DNA from: Sulfurimonadaceae bacterium
GTDB lineage: Bacteria; Campylobacterota; Campylobacteria; Campylobacterales; Sulfurimonadaceae
Direction: 5' to 3'
DNA length: 7,815 nucleotides
NCBI GenBank assembly: GCA_030610325.1
Contig: JAUWRZ010000085.1
Location: 1-7,815 of the forward strand
In this document: positions 1-6,364 of the stretch, piece by piece
How positions within the stretch are numbered: the stretch's first letter is position 1
How the letters are laid out: each line of letters starts with the position of its first letter
Made by a program: the position numbers and the translations under genes
Notes under the pieces: generated by a model
What the model saw: only the letters and a program-made list of their open reading frames with translations
Database searches by the model: none
What the model was told of the DNA's origin: nothing

Positions 1-2
1 CA

Positions 3-83
3 TATATAGTTGTATTGGAGTATATCACAAGGTCTTGTCTGGAGGAAGGTTCAATAGCATTGACTTCAGCAAATAGCTACTGA
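3..83 (+). other. Possible C-terminal tail of a CDS entering from the left edge
   Basis: One plus-strand frame is open from the window edge through 26 codons and stops with TGA at 81-83. The predicted tail ends in GSIALTSANSY. I recognise no domain, and 26 open codons can occur by chance. Codon use (ATA, TTG, AGG, TCT, TGT) is unlike the ATC/CTC-rich genes further right, which would fit either a transferred gene or non-coding DNA. If real, the gene ends just before the structured region at 97-224. Sequence left of the window is needed to decide. Confidence 0.2.
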
Positions 84-96
84 ATGACAAAGGTTT

Positions 97-224
97 AAGA
101 CGAACAACCCAAGAGCACTAAGGTGTGAGGGCCTGCTGCCGAAGTAAACTTAGCGTTCGTGTGACCAGTGCCATTGGTTAGCACTGGTAAGCGTAGTTGA
201 ACGGACTTGTTCGTTTGGCGTCTT
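97..224 (+). ncRNA. Candidate structured RNA of unknown family
   Basis: The segment is closed by a stem pairing AAGACG (97-102) with CGTCTT (219-224). Inside lie a two-part hairpin at 108-131 (CCC/GGG outside, GCAC-TAAG-GTGT inside), an eight-pair hairpin at 164-171/181-188 (ACCAGTGC/GCACTGGT, nine-base loop) and a six-pair hairpin at 200-205/210-215 with a CTTG loop. Two G-T wobbles (115/126, 204/211) pair only in the plus-strand transcript, which favours that strand. The ACGAAC at 100-105 is also complementary to GTTCGT at both 155-160 and 209-214, so alternative folds compete. It does not match what I know of SRP RNA, tmRNA, RNase P RNA, 6S RNA or common riboswitches. Manual folding only; function unknown. 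Confidence 0.35.
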
Positions 225-236
225 ATATCTGTAAAT

Positions 237-256
237 AAGCGGGAGAGATCCCGCTT
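237..256. terminator. GC-rich hairpin, probable terminator between convergent units
   Basis: AAGCGGGA (237-244) and TCCCGCTT (249-256) form a perfect eight-pair stem around a GAGA tetraloop. Read on the minus strand it starts six bases after the stop codon of the 57-residue gene. Read on the plus strand it follows the structured segment 97-224. The T tracts are short on both sides (CTTTAAGTATT on plus, CTTATTTAC on minus), so termination may be partial or bidirectional. The GAGA loop is of the stable GNRA type only in plus-strand RNA. Confidence 0.6.
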
Positions 257-262
257 TAAGTA

Positions 263-436
263 TTAGTGGTGTGAAGCTGCGACGACTTTAAGCATCTTAA
301 GATTGATCGATACAAATCTGAAAAACTGCCAGATCTTACAAGTACGAAAAAATCTCGTAGTCGACGTAGGTTTTGGTGGAAAGTAGTCCTGCTGATAGGC
401 TACTTTATTGATGACTTTGTTCTCTGTCTCACTCAT
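263..436 (-). CDS. 57-residue basic microprotein downstream of sqr
   Basis: This small gene starts at ATG 436 and stops with TAA at 263. Its start is fixed by a strong AAGGAG ribosome binding site (442-447) five bases upstream. The protein begins MSETENKVINKV, has a YFPPKPTSTTRFFRTCK stretch in the middle and a C-terminal half (about residues 29-54) mixing aromatic and aliphatic residues with Lys/Arg, which would make an amphipathic helix. It has nine Lys/Arg against three Asp/Glu and one Cys (Cys33). There is no signal peptide and no uninterrupted transmembrane segment. It begins 49 bases after the sqr stop on the same strand and is followed by a hairpin, so co-transcription with sqr is likely. 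I infer a membrane-surface protein linked to sulfide oxidation; no known family is recognised, and the function is open. Confidence 0.75.
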   Translation of the reverse strand: MSETENKVINKVAYQQDYFPPKPTSTTRFFRTCKIWQFFRFVSINLKMLKVVAASHH

Positions 437-485
437 AGGTTCTCCTTTTTATTTTCTTTGTTCTTATTAGTATAGTGCCAGAGGC

Positions 486-1961
486 CTACTCTGGGATCAG
501 AGTCCAGCCCGGCTTACATTTAGCTTTATAGATAAACAGGTGATGCAGGATGTGCTTGATCCAGTGGCCTGCAAGACCGACTTCACCAAATGTCAACTTC
601 TGGTCGCGACCCGTTTCCGGATACTTCTCATAGTCAGGGACGACAGGGAAGACAGTCATCGCTGCTGCAGTACCATCAAACAGTCCCATACCGGTAGAGG
701 CGACACAGGCTGCACCCATCTCTGCCATAGACGCAGTATGCGTTGGTTCAGCTGCACCATTTAGCATATCTTTGATGCTCTCTGCAACGGTCTTACCGAT
801 GATACCTGAAGGCATACCTGTACGAGGAGGAGTCGGATTGATCGGTGTACCATTCGCACTTTTCATCGGCTTGGAGATGAGGTGTGGTGGTGCGAATGCG
901 ATACCTGCTGCGAACATGTTCTTGTAATCAGGGTTCTGATAAGTACGAGGCCAGTCTGCTGCTCTCCACTCCTCATAAGGTCTTGGTGTATAGTCAGCAT
1001 CGACTTTCATAAAACCATTTGGAGCAAAGATCTTATCGGTCATATCCTCACCGGCTTTATCATAAGCTTTAAGACCGACACCTGCGAATGGAGGGATCAG
1101 CATCGCGAAGTCATGTTTGATCTCATGATGTTCACCGTCAAGTGTCTCATAATGGATAGTGTCTTTTGTGACTTTTTCCGTATGTGCCTGAGTGATCCAC
1201 TTCAGACCGCGCTCAGCAAAGATAGACTCGGTAAAGATCTTGCTTCCTGTAAGGTAACCGCCACGGTCAAGGTGCATACCACCCATACCGAAGTCACCGA
1301 GTTGATACTCATTAGAGATCCAGATCAGTTCTGCTTTATCACGAACACCTGCTTTGTTAAGTACATGCTCGACATTGAAGATATACTCGAATGCTGCACC
1401 CTGACAGGTACACATACCGTGACCTGTACCGATGACGAGGTTCTTCTTCTCACCATCAGGCAGTGACTTCATCTCTTCGATGAGCTTTTGAAGCTTCTCA
1501 TTAGCTTCTTCCGCATGGCTGAACGTACAGACAGAGACTGTGTTCTCACCGAGGTTCGATCCTTCACCAAGACCCGGTGTAGCACCGAAGTTCAGTTTTG
1601 GTCCGGTCGCATTGACAAGATAGTCATAAGTGATATCTTCTGACTCGCCGGCTTTTCCCTGACCCGTATACTCGATCGTCACAAACGGCTTATCTGACTC
1701 GCTACCGCCTTCAGGATTGATGCTTAGCGCTTTCGCCTGCTTGAACGTCGCTCCAATATCTGTATAGATAGGTTCAAGGTCAAAAGTGACCTCTTCAGAT
1801 CCCATCGCACCAACACCGACCCAGATATTTGAAGGAATCCAGTTCCATTTACTATTTGGCGTTACGACAACGATCTCATGCTCATTGCCTACCCACTTTT
1901 GTAAGAATGTCGCTGTCGTATGACCTGCGACACCTGCACCAAGTACTACTACTCTTGCCAT
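486..1961 (-). CDS. sqr: Sulfide:quinone oxidoreductase family flavoprotein
   Basis: SQR oxidises sulfide to sulfane sulfur or polysulfide and passes two electrons through FAD to membrane quinone. The 491-residue protein has an N-terminal GAGVAG nucleotide-binding motif (8-13), the WNWIPSNIWVGVG segment (39-51), an ATGP motif (118-121), a second glycine-rich motif GTGHG (178-182) and AAG (351-353) near the expected FAD contact. Cys145, Cys186 (in CTCQGAAFEY) and Cys419 sit where the three redox cysteines of SQRs are expected; Cys184 and Cys482 are extra. The C-terminal segment 466-486 (HWIKHILHHLFIYKAKCKPGW) suits monotopic membrane attachment. The start at 1961 is preferred over an in-frame ATG at 1991 because AAGGAGAG (1965-1972) lies just upstream of it. 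The subtype resembles type VI or III, but this is not settled from sequence alone. It is a general SQR-family match otherwise. Confidence 0.88.
   Translation of the reverse strand: MARVVVLGAGVAGHTTATFLQKWVGNEHEIVVVTPNSKWNWIPSNIWVGVGAMGSEEVTFDLEPIYTDIGATFKQAKALSINPEGGSESDKPFVTIEYTGQGKAGESEDITYDYLVNATGPKLNFGATPGLGEGSNLGENTVSVCTFSHAEEANEKLQKLIEEMKSLPDGEKKNLVIGTGHGMCTCQGAAFEYIFNVEHVLNKAGVRDKAELIWISNEYQLGDFGMGGMHLDRGGYLTGSKIFTESIFAERGLKWITQAHTEKVTKDTIHYETLDGEHHEIKHDFAMLIPPFAGVGLKAYDKAGEDMTDKIFAPNGFMKVDADYTPRPYEEWRAADWPRTYQNPDYKNMFAAGIAFAPPHLISKPMKSANGTPINPTPPRTGMPSGIIGKTVAESIKDMLNGAAEPTHTASMAEMGAACVASTGMGLFDGTAAAMTVFPVVPDYEKYPETGRDQKLTFGEVGLAGHWIKHILHHLFIYKAKCKPGWTLIPE
488..503 (-). other. Hairpin overlapping the sqr stop codon
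   Basis: On the minus strand ACTCTG and CAGAGT form a perfect six-pair stem with a four-base ATCC loop, covering the last codons and the first two bases of the sqr TAG stop. It lacks a T tract, so it is not a classical terminator. It could shield the sqr mRNA end from exonucleases or lower read-through into the microprotein gene. It may also be a by-product of coding sequence. Confidence 0.3.
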
Positions 1962-1990
1962 CGTCTCTCCTTGCTTAGTTAGTATCTCCA

Positions 1991-2025
1991 AATAATTGAT
2001 ATTATATAAACAAATAACAATTATT
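1991..2025. promoter_or_regulatory. AT-rich inverted repeat flanking the sqr -10 box
   Basis: AATAATTG (1991-1998) and CAATTATT (2018-2025) are exact inverted eight-base arms, 19 bases apart, that enclose the TATAAT of sqr. A shorter dyad, ATAAT-TGAT-ATTAT, lies at 1992-2005 across the -10 box and loosely resembles a Fur-type box. The placement suits a repressor site, but AT-rich DNA makes such repeats by chance, so support is modest. Confidence 0.3.
2001..2006 (-). promoter_or_regulatory. Promoter -10 box of sqr
   Basis: The minus strand carries a perfect TATAAT, placing the start of transcription near 1994 and giving a leader of about 33 bases before ATG 1961. No good TTGACA is found 16-18 bases upstream (best is TTCTTA), but the upstream DNA is strongly AT-rich. 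That is usual for housekeeping promoters in this phylum. Confidence 0.6.
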
Positions 2026-2132
2026 AAGAAAACTCTGAATGATAAAAATTAAGCTTATTTCATCATGTGAGCATAATAATATCACAAAGCACTTATAAAG
2101 TGAAATACATCTATCAAATAATTGTCACCAAG

Positions 2133-2153
2133 ATCAAAAGTGTTCCTTTTGAT
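2133..2153 (-). terminator. Weak stem-loop downstream of pepN
   Basis: ATCAAAAG (2133-2140) and CTTTTGAT (2146-2153) pair around a five-base loop, 24 bases past the pepN stop. A second small stem, TCGAC/GTCGA (2158-2173), lies between it and the gene. Both are AT-rich or short and lack a following T tract on the minus strand, so this is a poor terminator at best. No gene is visible in the 215 bases between sqr and pepN. Confidence 0.25.
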
Positions 2154-2176
2154 TACATCGACTCATTTGTCGACTA

Positions 2177-4783
2177 TTACTCTGCTAAGATCTTTTCAAC
2201 GATCTCTATCACATTTCGGGAGATATCAGGTACGGCTAACACTTTTTCAAGTTCTACCCTCATCATGGACTGATTATCCGCATGCATCTTGTCATACATC
2301 TTAAACGCTCCCGTAAGGCCTGATGCGATCTGCGGATTGATAGTGTCAAGTTCGATGATCTTCTGGGCGACAAGGCGATAGCCCTCTCCCGATGCATCAT
2401 GAAAATGAAGATGATTTCTTGCAAAGACTCCATACAGTGATCGTACCAGGTTCGGTACACGCATATCAAACACCGGGTCACTTTCAAGTCCACGGACACG
2501 ATCAGTCGTACCCGGACGTTCAGAAGCGGCAAGGATCGAGAAGTATTTGTTCATCACCAAGGTGTTCTCATGATAGGTCTCATAAAAATCAGACAGTGCC
2601 GCCTTGGAAGCTTCAGGAAGATGGTTCTCAAGCAGGTCCAGTGCCACTATCCGGTCAGTCATCGTCACACTCTGAAAGTACTGTTGCGTACATCTTCTAC
2701 TGACCTCAGGGTCGTCTAGATGCATCAAAAGGCCCAAGACCCGGTTCTTCAGCGCACGTCTTCCCATACTTTGCGCATCAATAGAGAGATCATCGGGTGC
2801 ATATAAGCTATCAAAAAGCTCTATCATCTCTAAACGATACCGCTGTGCCAAAACAGTCAATAGTCTGTTTCTCGACTCATAGATAGGACGCACTTCAACG
2901 ACTTTCTGAGTCTGCATCATCACAGAGACAGAGGGAAGTTCCAAAAGCTGTGCCTTAAACGAGAGATCTATATCGTTATCTGTAAGTAGATGACCGTATG
3001 CTCTGACATAGGCATCATCGACTCTGCCGCTATCCATGATCTTCCCCAGGGTGACGATAGCATATTGTCTTGCCGCCTCATAGCGACTAAAGCCATCATT
3101 CTCATGCATCATCAGAAATGGAAGGTCGACCTGCTCCTGATGTACGATGATCGGTGCCGTAAAGCCATGGTTCAAAGAGAGTCTGGGTGGAGTATGGACA
3201 TCACTGAAGATAAACGCCTCTTCATGCTCACGGACAAGCAGTCTGCCTGATGCCAACAGCGGCTGATCAGCACTATTGCACTGCAGTCTCATCGCCTCAC
3301 CTTTATCATCAAACAGAGTAAGCCCAAGCGGGTAGAAGTAGTGCTCCTGTCTTCTATGGTGTACATCATCCGGGATCTTCTGTGTCAATTTGACTGTAAA
3401 CTCTTTTTTGACTGCATCGTAATGCTCCTCTATCAGCAACTCCGGTGTCCGCTCCTGACGATACCAGGCCATAAACGGCTCCAGATCCAGATCACCACCT
3501 TCACTCATCGCCCAGATAAAGTCCTCCGTCGTTACAGCCTGCGCATCAAAGGTATTGAAATAGAGGTCCATCCCTGCACGAAAGCGCTTCTTACCAAGCA
3601 TCGTATGGATCATCCGGATGACCTCTGCCCCTTTCTCATAGACTGTGGCAGTATAGAAGTTATTGATCTCGATGTAGTGGTCTGGTTTGATAGGGTGGGC
3701 AGTCGGCCCGGCATCTTCGACGAACTGACGTTCACGCAGGGCTTTGACATCACTGATGCGCTGTACGACTTCGGAGTTCATATCTGCACTGAAACATTGA
3801 TCACGGAAGACTGTCAGCCCCTCTTTGAGCGTTAACTGGAACCAGTCCCGACAGGTGATGCGATTCCCCGTCCAGTTATGGAAATACTCATGCGCTATCA
3901 CACTCTCTATTCCCATAAAATCCTGATCTGTCGCACTCTCCTCATCTGCGAGGACATAGTGTGAGTTGAAGATGTTCAGACCTTTGTTCTCCATCGCACC
4001 CATGTTAAAACTGTCTACAGCGACGATGTTGTAGATATCGAGATCATACTCACGCCCATACTGCTCTTCGTCCCACAGCATCGAAGCCTTCAGTGAACGC
4101 ATAGCATGATGACACTTCGCTTCGTTACCCGGATCACAATAGATAGTAAGCTCTATCTCCCTGTCGTTCATGGTCGTGAATGTGTCATGGATAGCACCGA
4201 GCTCTCCTGCGACAAGGGCAAACAGATAGGAGGGTTTTACAAAAGGGTCTTCCCAAGCCATCCAGTGACGACCATCGGGGAGTTCACCGCTCTCACCCCG
4301 GTTCCCATTACTAAGCAAGACCGGGTAACGCTTCTTATCTGCGATGACCTTGGTCGTGAAGCGGGTCATATTATCCGGGCGGTCTATAAAGTAGGTGATG
4401 CGTCGAAAGCCCTCCGGTTCGTTTTGCGTACAGAGGATCTCACCTGAACGGTATAAGCCTTCAAGCGCAGTATTGGTATCGGGATAGAGCAGTGTGACCA
4501 CATCGATGACACATACATCTGGAAGTCCATCGATACTCAGCCCCTCTTCACTCACACGGTAGCGCTCGGCAGAGATCACTTCACCACCACAATGCAGCTC
4601 ATCAAGCTGAAGTCCACGACCATCAAGGTATAACGGCCCATCCATCCCATCAGCACGCTCTATCTGCATGACATTTCGTACCACCGTCTTCTCATCGAAG
4701 ATATCAAATGTCAATGTACACTCTGTGATATGATAGATGTTGGGCTGGTACTCGTTGAGGTATATTGTCTTAGCTCTTTGCAT
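2177..4783 (-). CDS. pepN: Aminopeptidase N, M1 family zinc metallopeptidase
   Basis: Broad-specificity cytosolic aminopeptidase that removes N-terminal residues from peptides late in protein turnover. At 868 residues it matches the Escherichia coli PepN length (870) and shows clear similarity throughout, for example in NTALEGLYRSGEILCTQ (104-120), RFTTKVIADKKRYP (141-154) and NNFYTATVYEKGAEVIRMIH. The exopeptidase motif GAMEN is at 262-266. The zinc site HEYFHNW (His298, Glu299, His302) with Glu321 in KEGLTVF is intact, each one residue on from the E. coli numbering. There is no signal peptide. The C-terminal helical domain is complete and ends in KILAE. The start ATG 4783 has only a weak GGACGGA upstream, but it fits the family N-terminus and the promoter 20 bases away. 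It is probably transcribed alone, since sqr has its own promoter. Confidence 0.97.
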   Translation of the reverse strand: MQRAKTIYLNEYQPNIYHITECTLTFDIFDEKTVVRNVMQIERADGMDGPLYLDGRGLQLDELHCGGEVISAERYRVSEEGLSIDGLPDVCVIDVVTLLYPDTNTALEGLYRSGEILCTQNEPEGFRRITYFIDRPDNMTRFTTKVIADKKRYPVLLSNGNRGESGELPDGRHWMAWEDPFVKPSYLFALVAGELGAIHDTFTTMNDREIELTIYCDPGNEAKCHHAMRSLKASMLWDEEQYGREYDLDIYNIVAVDSFNMGAMENKGLNIFNSHYVLADEESATDQDFMGIESVIAHEYFHNWTGNRITCRDWFQLTLKEGLTVFRDQCFSADMNSEVVQRISDVKALRERQFVEDAGPTAHPIKPDHYIEINNFYTATVYEKGAEVIRMIHTMLGKKRFRAGMDLYFNTFDAQAVTTEDFIWAMSEGGDLDLEPFMAWYRQERTPELLIEEHYDAVKKEFTVKLTQKIPDDVHHRRQEHYFYPLGLTLFDDKGEAMRLQCNSADQPLLASGRLLVREHEEAFIFSDVHTPPRLSLNHGFTAPIIVHQEQVDLPFLMMHENDGFSRYEAARQYAIVTLGKIMDSGRVDDAYVRAYGHLLTDNDIDLSFKAQLLELPSVSVMMQTQKVVEVRPIYESRNRLLTVLAQRYRLEMIELFDSLYAPDDLSIDAQSMGRRALKNRVLGLLMHLDDPEVSRRCTQQYFQSVTMTDRIVALDLLENHLPEASKAALSDFYETYHENTLVMNKYFSILAASERPGTTDRVRGLESDPVFDMRVPNLVRSLYGVFARNHLHFHDASGEGYRLVAQKIIELDTINPQIASGLTGAFKMYDKMHADNQSMMRVELEKVLAVPDISRNVIEIVEKILAE

Positions 4784-4809
4784 TGTCCGTCCATTGATGA
4801 TATGGGCTT

Positions 4810-4815
4810 ATTATA
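4810..4815 (-). promoter_or_regulatory. Promoter -10 box of pepN
   Basis: A perfect TATAAT on the minus strand predicts a transcription start near 4803 and a leader of about 20 bases to ATG 4783. No clear -35 is seen 17 bases upstream (TGATGC at 4838-4833). The box sits between GGG and CCC, so the neighbourhood GGGTATAATAAGCCC can form a small dyad. Confidence 0.55.
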
Positions 4816-4850
4816 CCCAGCCCCATCCAGGAGCATCACTTTAAACGAGT

Positions 4851-4864
4851 AGTGAGCCCTCACT
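4851..4864. promoter_or_regulatory. Palindrome in the divergent pepN/EAL-HDOD intergenic region
   Basis: AGTGAG-CC-CTCACT is a perfect inverted repeat with six-base arms, midway between the two divergent promoters. It shares AGTGA/CACTT half-sites with the dyad overlapping the plus-strand -35 box at 4884-4894. Its position allows control of either gene. No known regulator can be named. Confidence 0.35.
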
Positions 4865-4885
4865 TTTATCAAAAAACAGAGTGAA

Positions 4886-4914
4886 GTGACACTTTAATCG
4901 TTTTCCACTATAAA
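4886..4914 (+). promoter_or_regulatory. Sigma-70-type promoter of the EAL-HDOD gene
   Basis: A -35 box GTGACA (4886-4891, five of six consensus bases) and a -10 box TATAAA (4909-4914, five of six) are separated by exactly 17 bases. Transcription would start near 4921, leaving a leader of about 69 bases. A small dyad, AAGTG-A-CACTT (4884-4894), overlaps the -35 and could be an operator. A second possible -10, TACAAT, lies at 4922-4927. Confidence 0.55.
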
Positions 4915-4989
4915 GGTACTGTACAATATACCAACAAATAACACTTTTCAATAGAGACCAGCAGATCTATTGATAACAAAGAGTAATAC

Positions 4990-6204
4990 ATGTCTGACCA
5001 GCTTTTTATGGCCCGTCAACCTATTTTAGATACCAAAAGAGAGACCATCGGCTATGAACTCTTCTATCGCGGTGACGAGGGCAGCAGTGATATGGGGAAC
5101 CCCCGTTTTTCCACCTCTTCCGTATTAGTCAACCTTCTTAACCAGGTCGGGATCCATAAAGGGGTCGGTAACAGTAAGGCTTTTATCAACATCAGTGCCG
5201 ATATCATCCTCACCGATATCCTCTATACTCTGCCCAAAGAGATCTTCGTCTTTGAACTCAGTGAACACACCGTCGTCACCTTTCAACTAGTCTCAGCCAT
5301 CAACAAACTACACAGTCTTGGTTATGAGTTCGCGTTGGACAATGTCTCACTGGATGAGGAGTATCTCAATAACTTCGGTCGGATATTCCCCTATATGACC
5401 TATGCCAAATTCGATACCACCATGACCGACATCGAGTTGCTTGAGGAAAACATACAAGTCTACCGCCAGTTTAGACTGATCGCCCAGAAAGTGGAGTTTC
5501 ATGAGCTGTATGAGACCTACCGCGATCTCGGATTTGACTTTTTTCAAGGTTACTTCTTTGCAAAGCCTCATCTCATCCAGCAGAGCCGTATCGACCCTAA
5601 ACATCTTGGGGTCATCAAGATCTTCAACATGCTTCAACGAGAGACCCCTTTGCAGGAGGTCGCCAATGTGTTTCAAAACCATAATGAGCTCTCTATGCAA
5701 CTGCTTCAGTACGCCAACTCGACTAACATGTTCAAAGACAGAGACGCCTCCTCTATCGAGCAGATAATAGAGGTGATGGGGCACTACCGTCTGACACAGT
5801 GGTTACTGATGATCATCTACTCAAAATCCGGGAAATATATCGATCATGAGAAGAGTATCCACTCCACGACTATCCAGCGACGCATCGACCTGATGCTCGA
5901 CCTCTTGCGTATGATCGATCCTCACCGATATGATGCACTCGAAGGACAGGTCCGCTTTCTTGCCTTTATGTCACTGCTCGAAGCGACGTTCAACATGCCA
6001 CTCTCAAGTGTCCTGGATAACTTTCATGTCGCTGATACGATCAAAGAGGCGCTATTGACAAATACCGGCGTCCTTGGTCGCCTCTATGCGCTTGCCTTAA
6101 GTATAGAGCGGGCAGACTATGCTGCGACCCAGGTCCTGCTAAGGACATTTCAGCTTACCAGTGATGATGTCCTGACTGTTATCGAAAGACATCTTTATCA
6201 ATAA
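4990..6204 (+). CDS. EAL-HDOD signalling protein with degenerate EAL domain
   Basis: This 404-residue protein has the YuxH-type architecture. A phosphodiesterase-like EAL domain covers about residues 5-200, from the MARQPI start (7-12) to FFQGYFFAKP (184-193). An HDOD domain follows at about 205-395, with the characteristic HNELSMQLLQYANS (231-244) core. In the EAL domain the signature is ELF at 23-25, Asn67 in FINIS and Glu89 in FEL are present, but the usual double-aspartate motif reads ALDNV (Asp117, Asn118). Cyclic-di-GMP hydrolysis is therefore doubtful, and a binding or scaffold role is more likely. There is no membrane segment. AAAGAG (4978-4983) six bases before ATG is an acceptable ribosome binding site. 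The gene stands alone between its own promoter and a 160-base gap. Family assignment is firm; its partner and pathway are unknown. Confidence 0.9.
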   Translation: MSDQLFMARQPILDTKRETIGYELFYRGDEGSSDMGNPRFSTSSVLVNLLNQVGIHKGVGNSKAFINISADIILTDILYTLPKEIFVFELSEHTVVTFQLVSAINKLHSLGYEFALDNVSLDEEYLNNFGRIFPYMTYAKFDTTMTDIELLEENIQVYRQFRLIAQKVEFHELYETYRDLGFDFFQGYFFAKPHLIQQSRIDPKHLGVIKIFNMLQRETPLQEVANVFQNHNELSMQLLQYANSTNMFKDRDASSIEQIIEVMGHYRLTQWLLMIIYSKSGKYIDHEKSIHSTTIQRRIDLMLDLLRMIDPHRYDALEGQVRFLAFMSLLEATFNMPLSSVLDNFHVADTIKEALLTNTGVLGRLYALALSIERADYAATQVLLRTFQLTSDDVLTVIERHLYQ

Positions 6205-6227
6205 AAAGATCTAAAAGCACTCTGAGC

Positions 6228-6257
6228 CTCTTAATACTCAAGAGCCTGTTTTCAGGC
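6228..6257 (+). terminator. Stem-loops after the EAL-HDOD gene, weak terminator candidate
   Basis: Two adjacent stems, CTCTT/AAGAG (6228-6232 with 6240-6244) and GCCTG-TTTT-CAGGC (6244-6257), share base 6244 and so compete at that point. They begin 24 bases after the stop codon. No T tract follows on the plus strand, so factor-independent termination would be weak. Confidence 0.3.
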
Positions 6258-6311
6258 AAAGAGAGCCCTAAATACAGCAATTTGTGTAATTCTTTTCTTA
6301 AATCTATCCAA

Positions 6312-6330
6312 ATAGCGATTAATTCGCTAT
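6312..6330. promoter_or_regulatory. 19-base inverted repeat overlapping a -10 box, putative operator
   Basis: ATAGCGA (6312-6318) and TCGCTAT (6324-6330) are perfect seven-base inverted arms around TTAAT. The right arm runs into the TATAAT at 6328-6333, so a bound dimer would block RNA polymerase. The arms contain GC bases and stand out from the AT-rich surroundings, making chance less likely than for the other dyads in the window. Confidence 0.5.
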
Positions 6331-6333
6331 AAT
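6328..6333 (+). promoter_or_regulatory. Promoter -10 box of the 63-residue gene
   Basis: A perfect TATAAT lies 31 bases before ATG 6365, predicting a start near 6340 and a leader of about 25 bases. The hexamer 17 bases upstream, TATCCA (6305-6310), is a poor -35. Its overlap with the inverted repeat at 6312-6330 suggests regulated use. Confidence 0.5.
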
Positions 6334-6364
6334 TCCGCCTACAAAACAAATGCGGATATGAAAT

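Noticed and set aside
42..57. GGAGGAAGG and GGTTCAA resemble parts of SRP RNA or a tRNA T arm
   Set aside because: The SRP apical stem does not pair around the loop, and no acceptor, D or anticodon arms fit upstream for a tRNA.
138..144. GCCGAAG as a lysine- or glycine-riboswitch signature
   Set aside because: The other conserved elements of those riboswitches are missing or wrongly spaced, and no matching metabolic gene follows on the plus strand.
882..1466. 194-codon plus-strand open frame
   Set aside because: It lies wholly antisense to the well-supported sqr gene and encodes a cysteine-rich product with no recognisable domain; a shadow frame.
1962..1991. Ten-residue N-terminal extension of SQR from the ATG at 1991
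   Set aside because: The downstream ATG at 1961 has an ideal AAGGAGAG site and begins directly with the MARVVVLGAG fold; the predicted transcript start at about 1994 would leave almost no leader for the longer form.
2066..2086. TGTGA...TCACA as a CRP-type site
   Set aside because: The spacer is 11 bases rather than six, so it does not match CRP; kept only as a generic dyad.
3341..3835. 164-codon plus-strand open frame inside pepN
   Set aside because: It is antisense to conserved pepN coding sequence including part of the region after the zinc site, with no ribosome site or domain.
5347..5784. 145-codon minus-strand open frame
   Set aside because: It mirrors the EAL-HDOD coding sequence and shows no independent signals.
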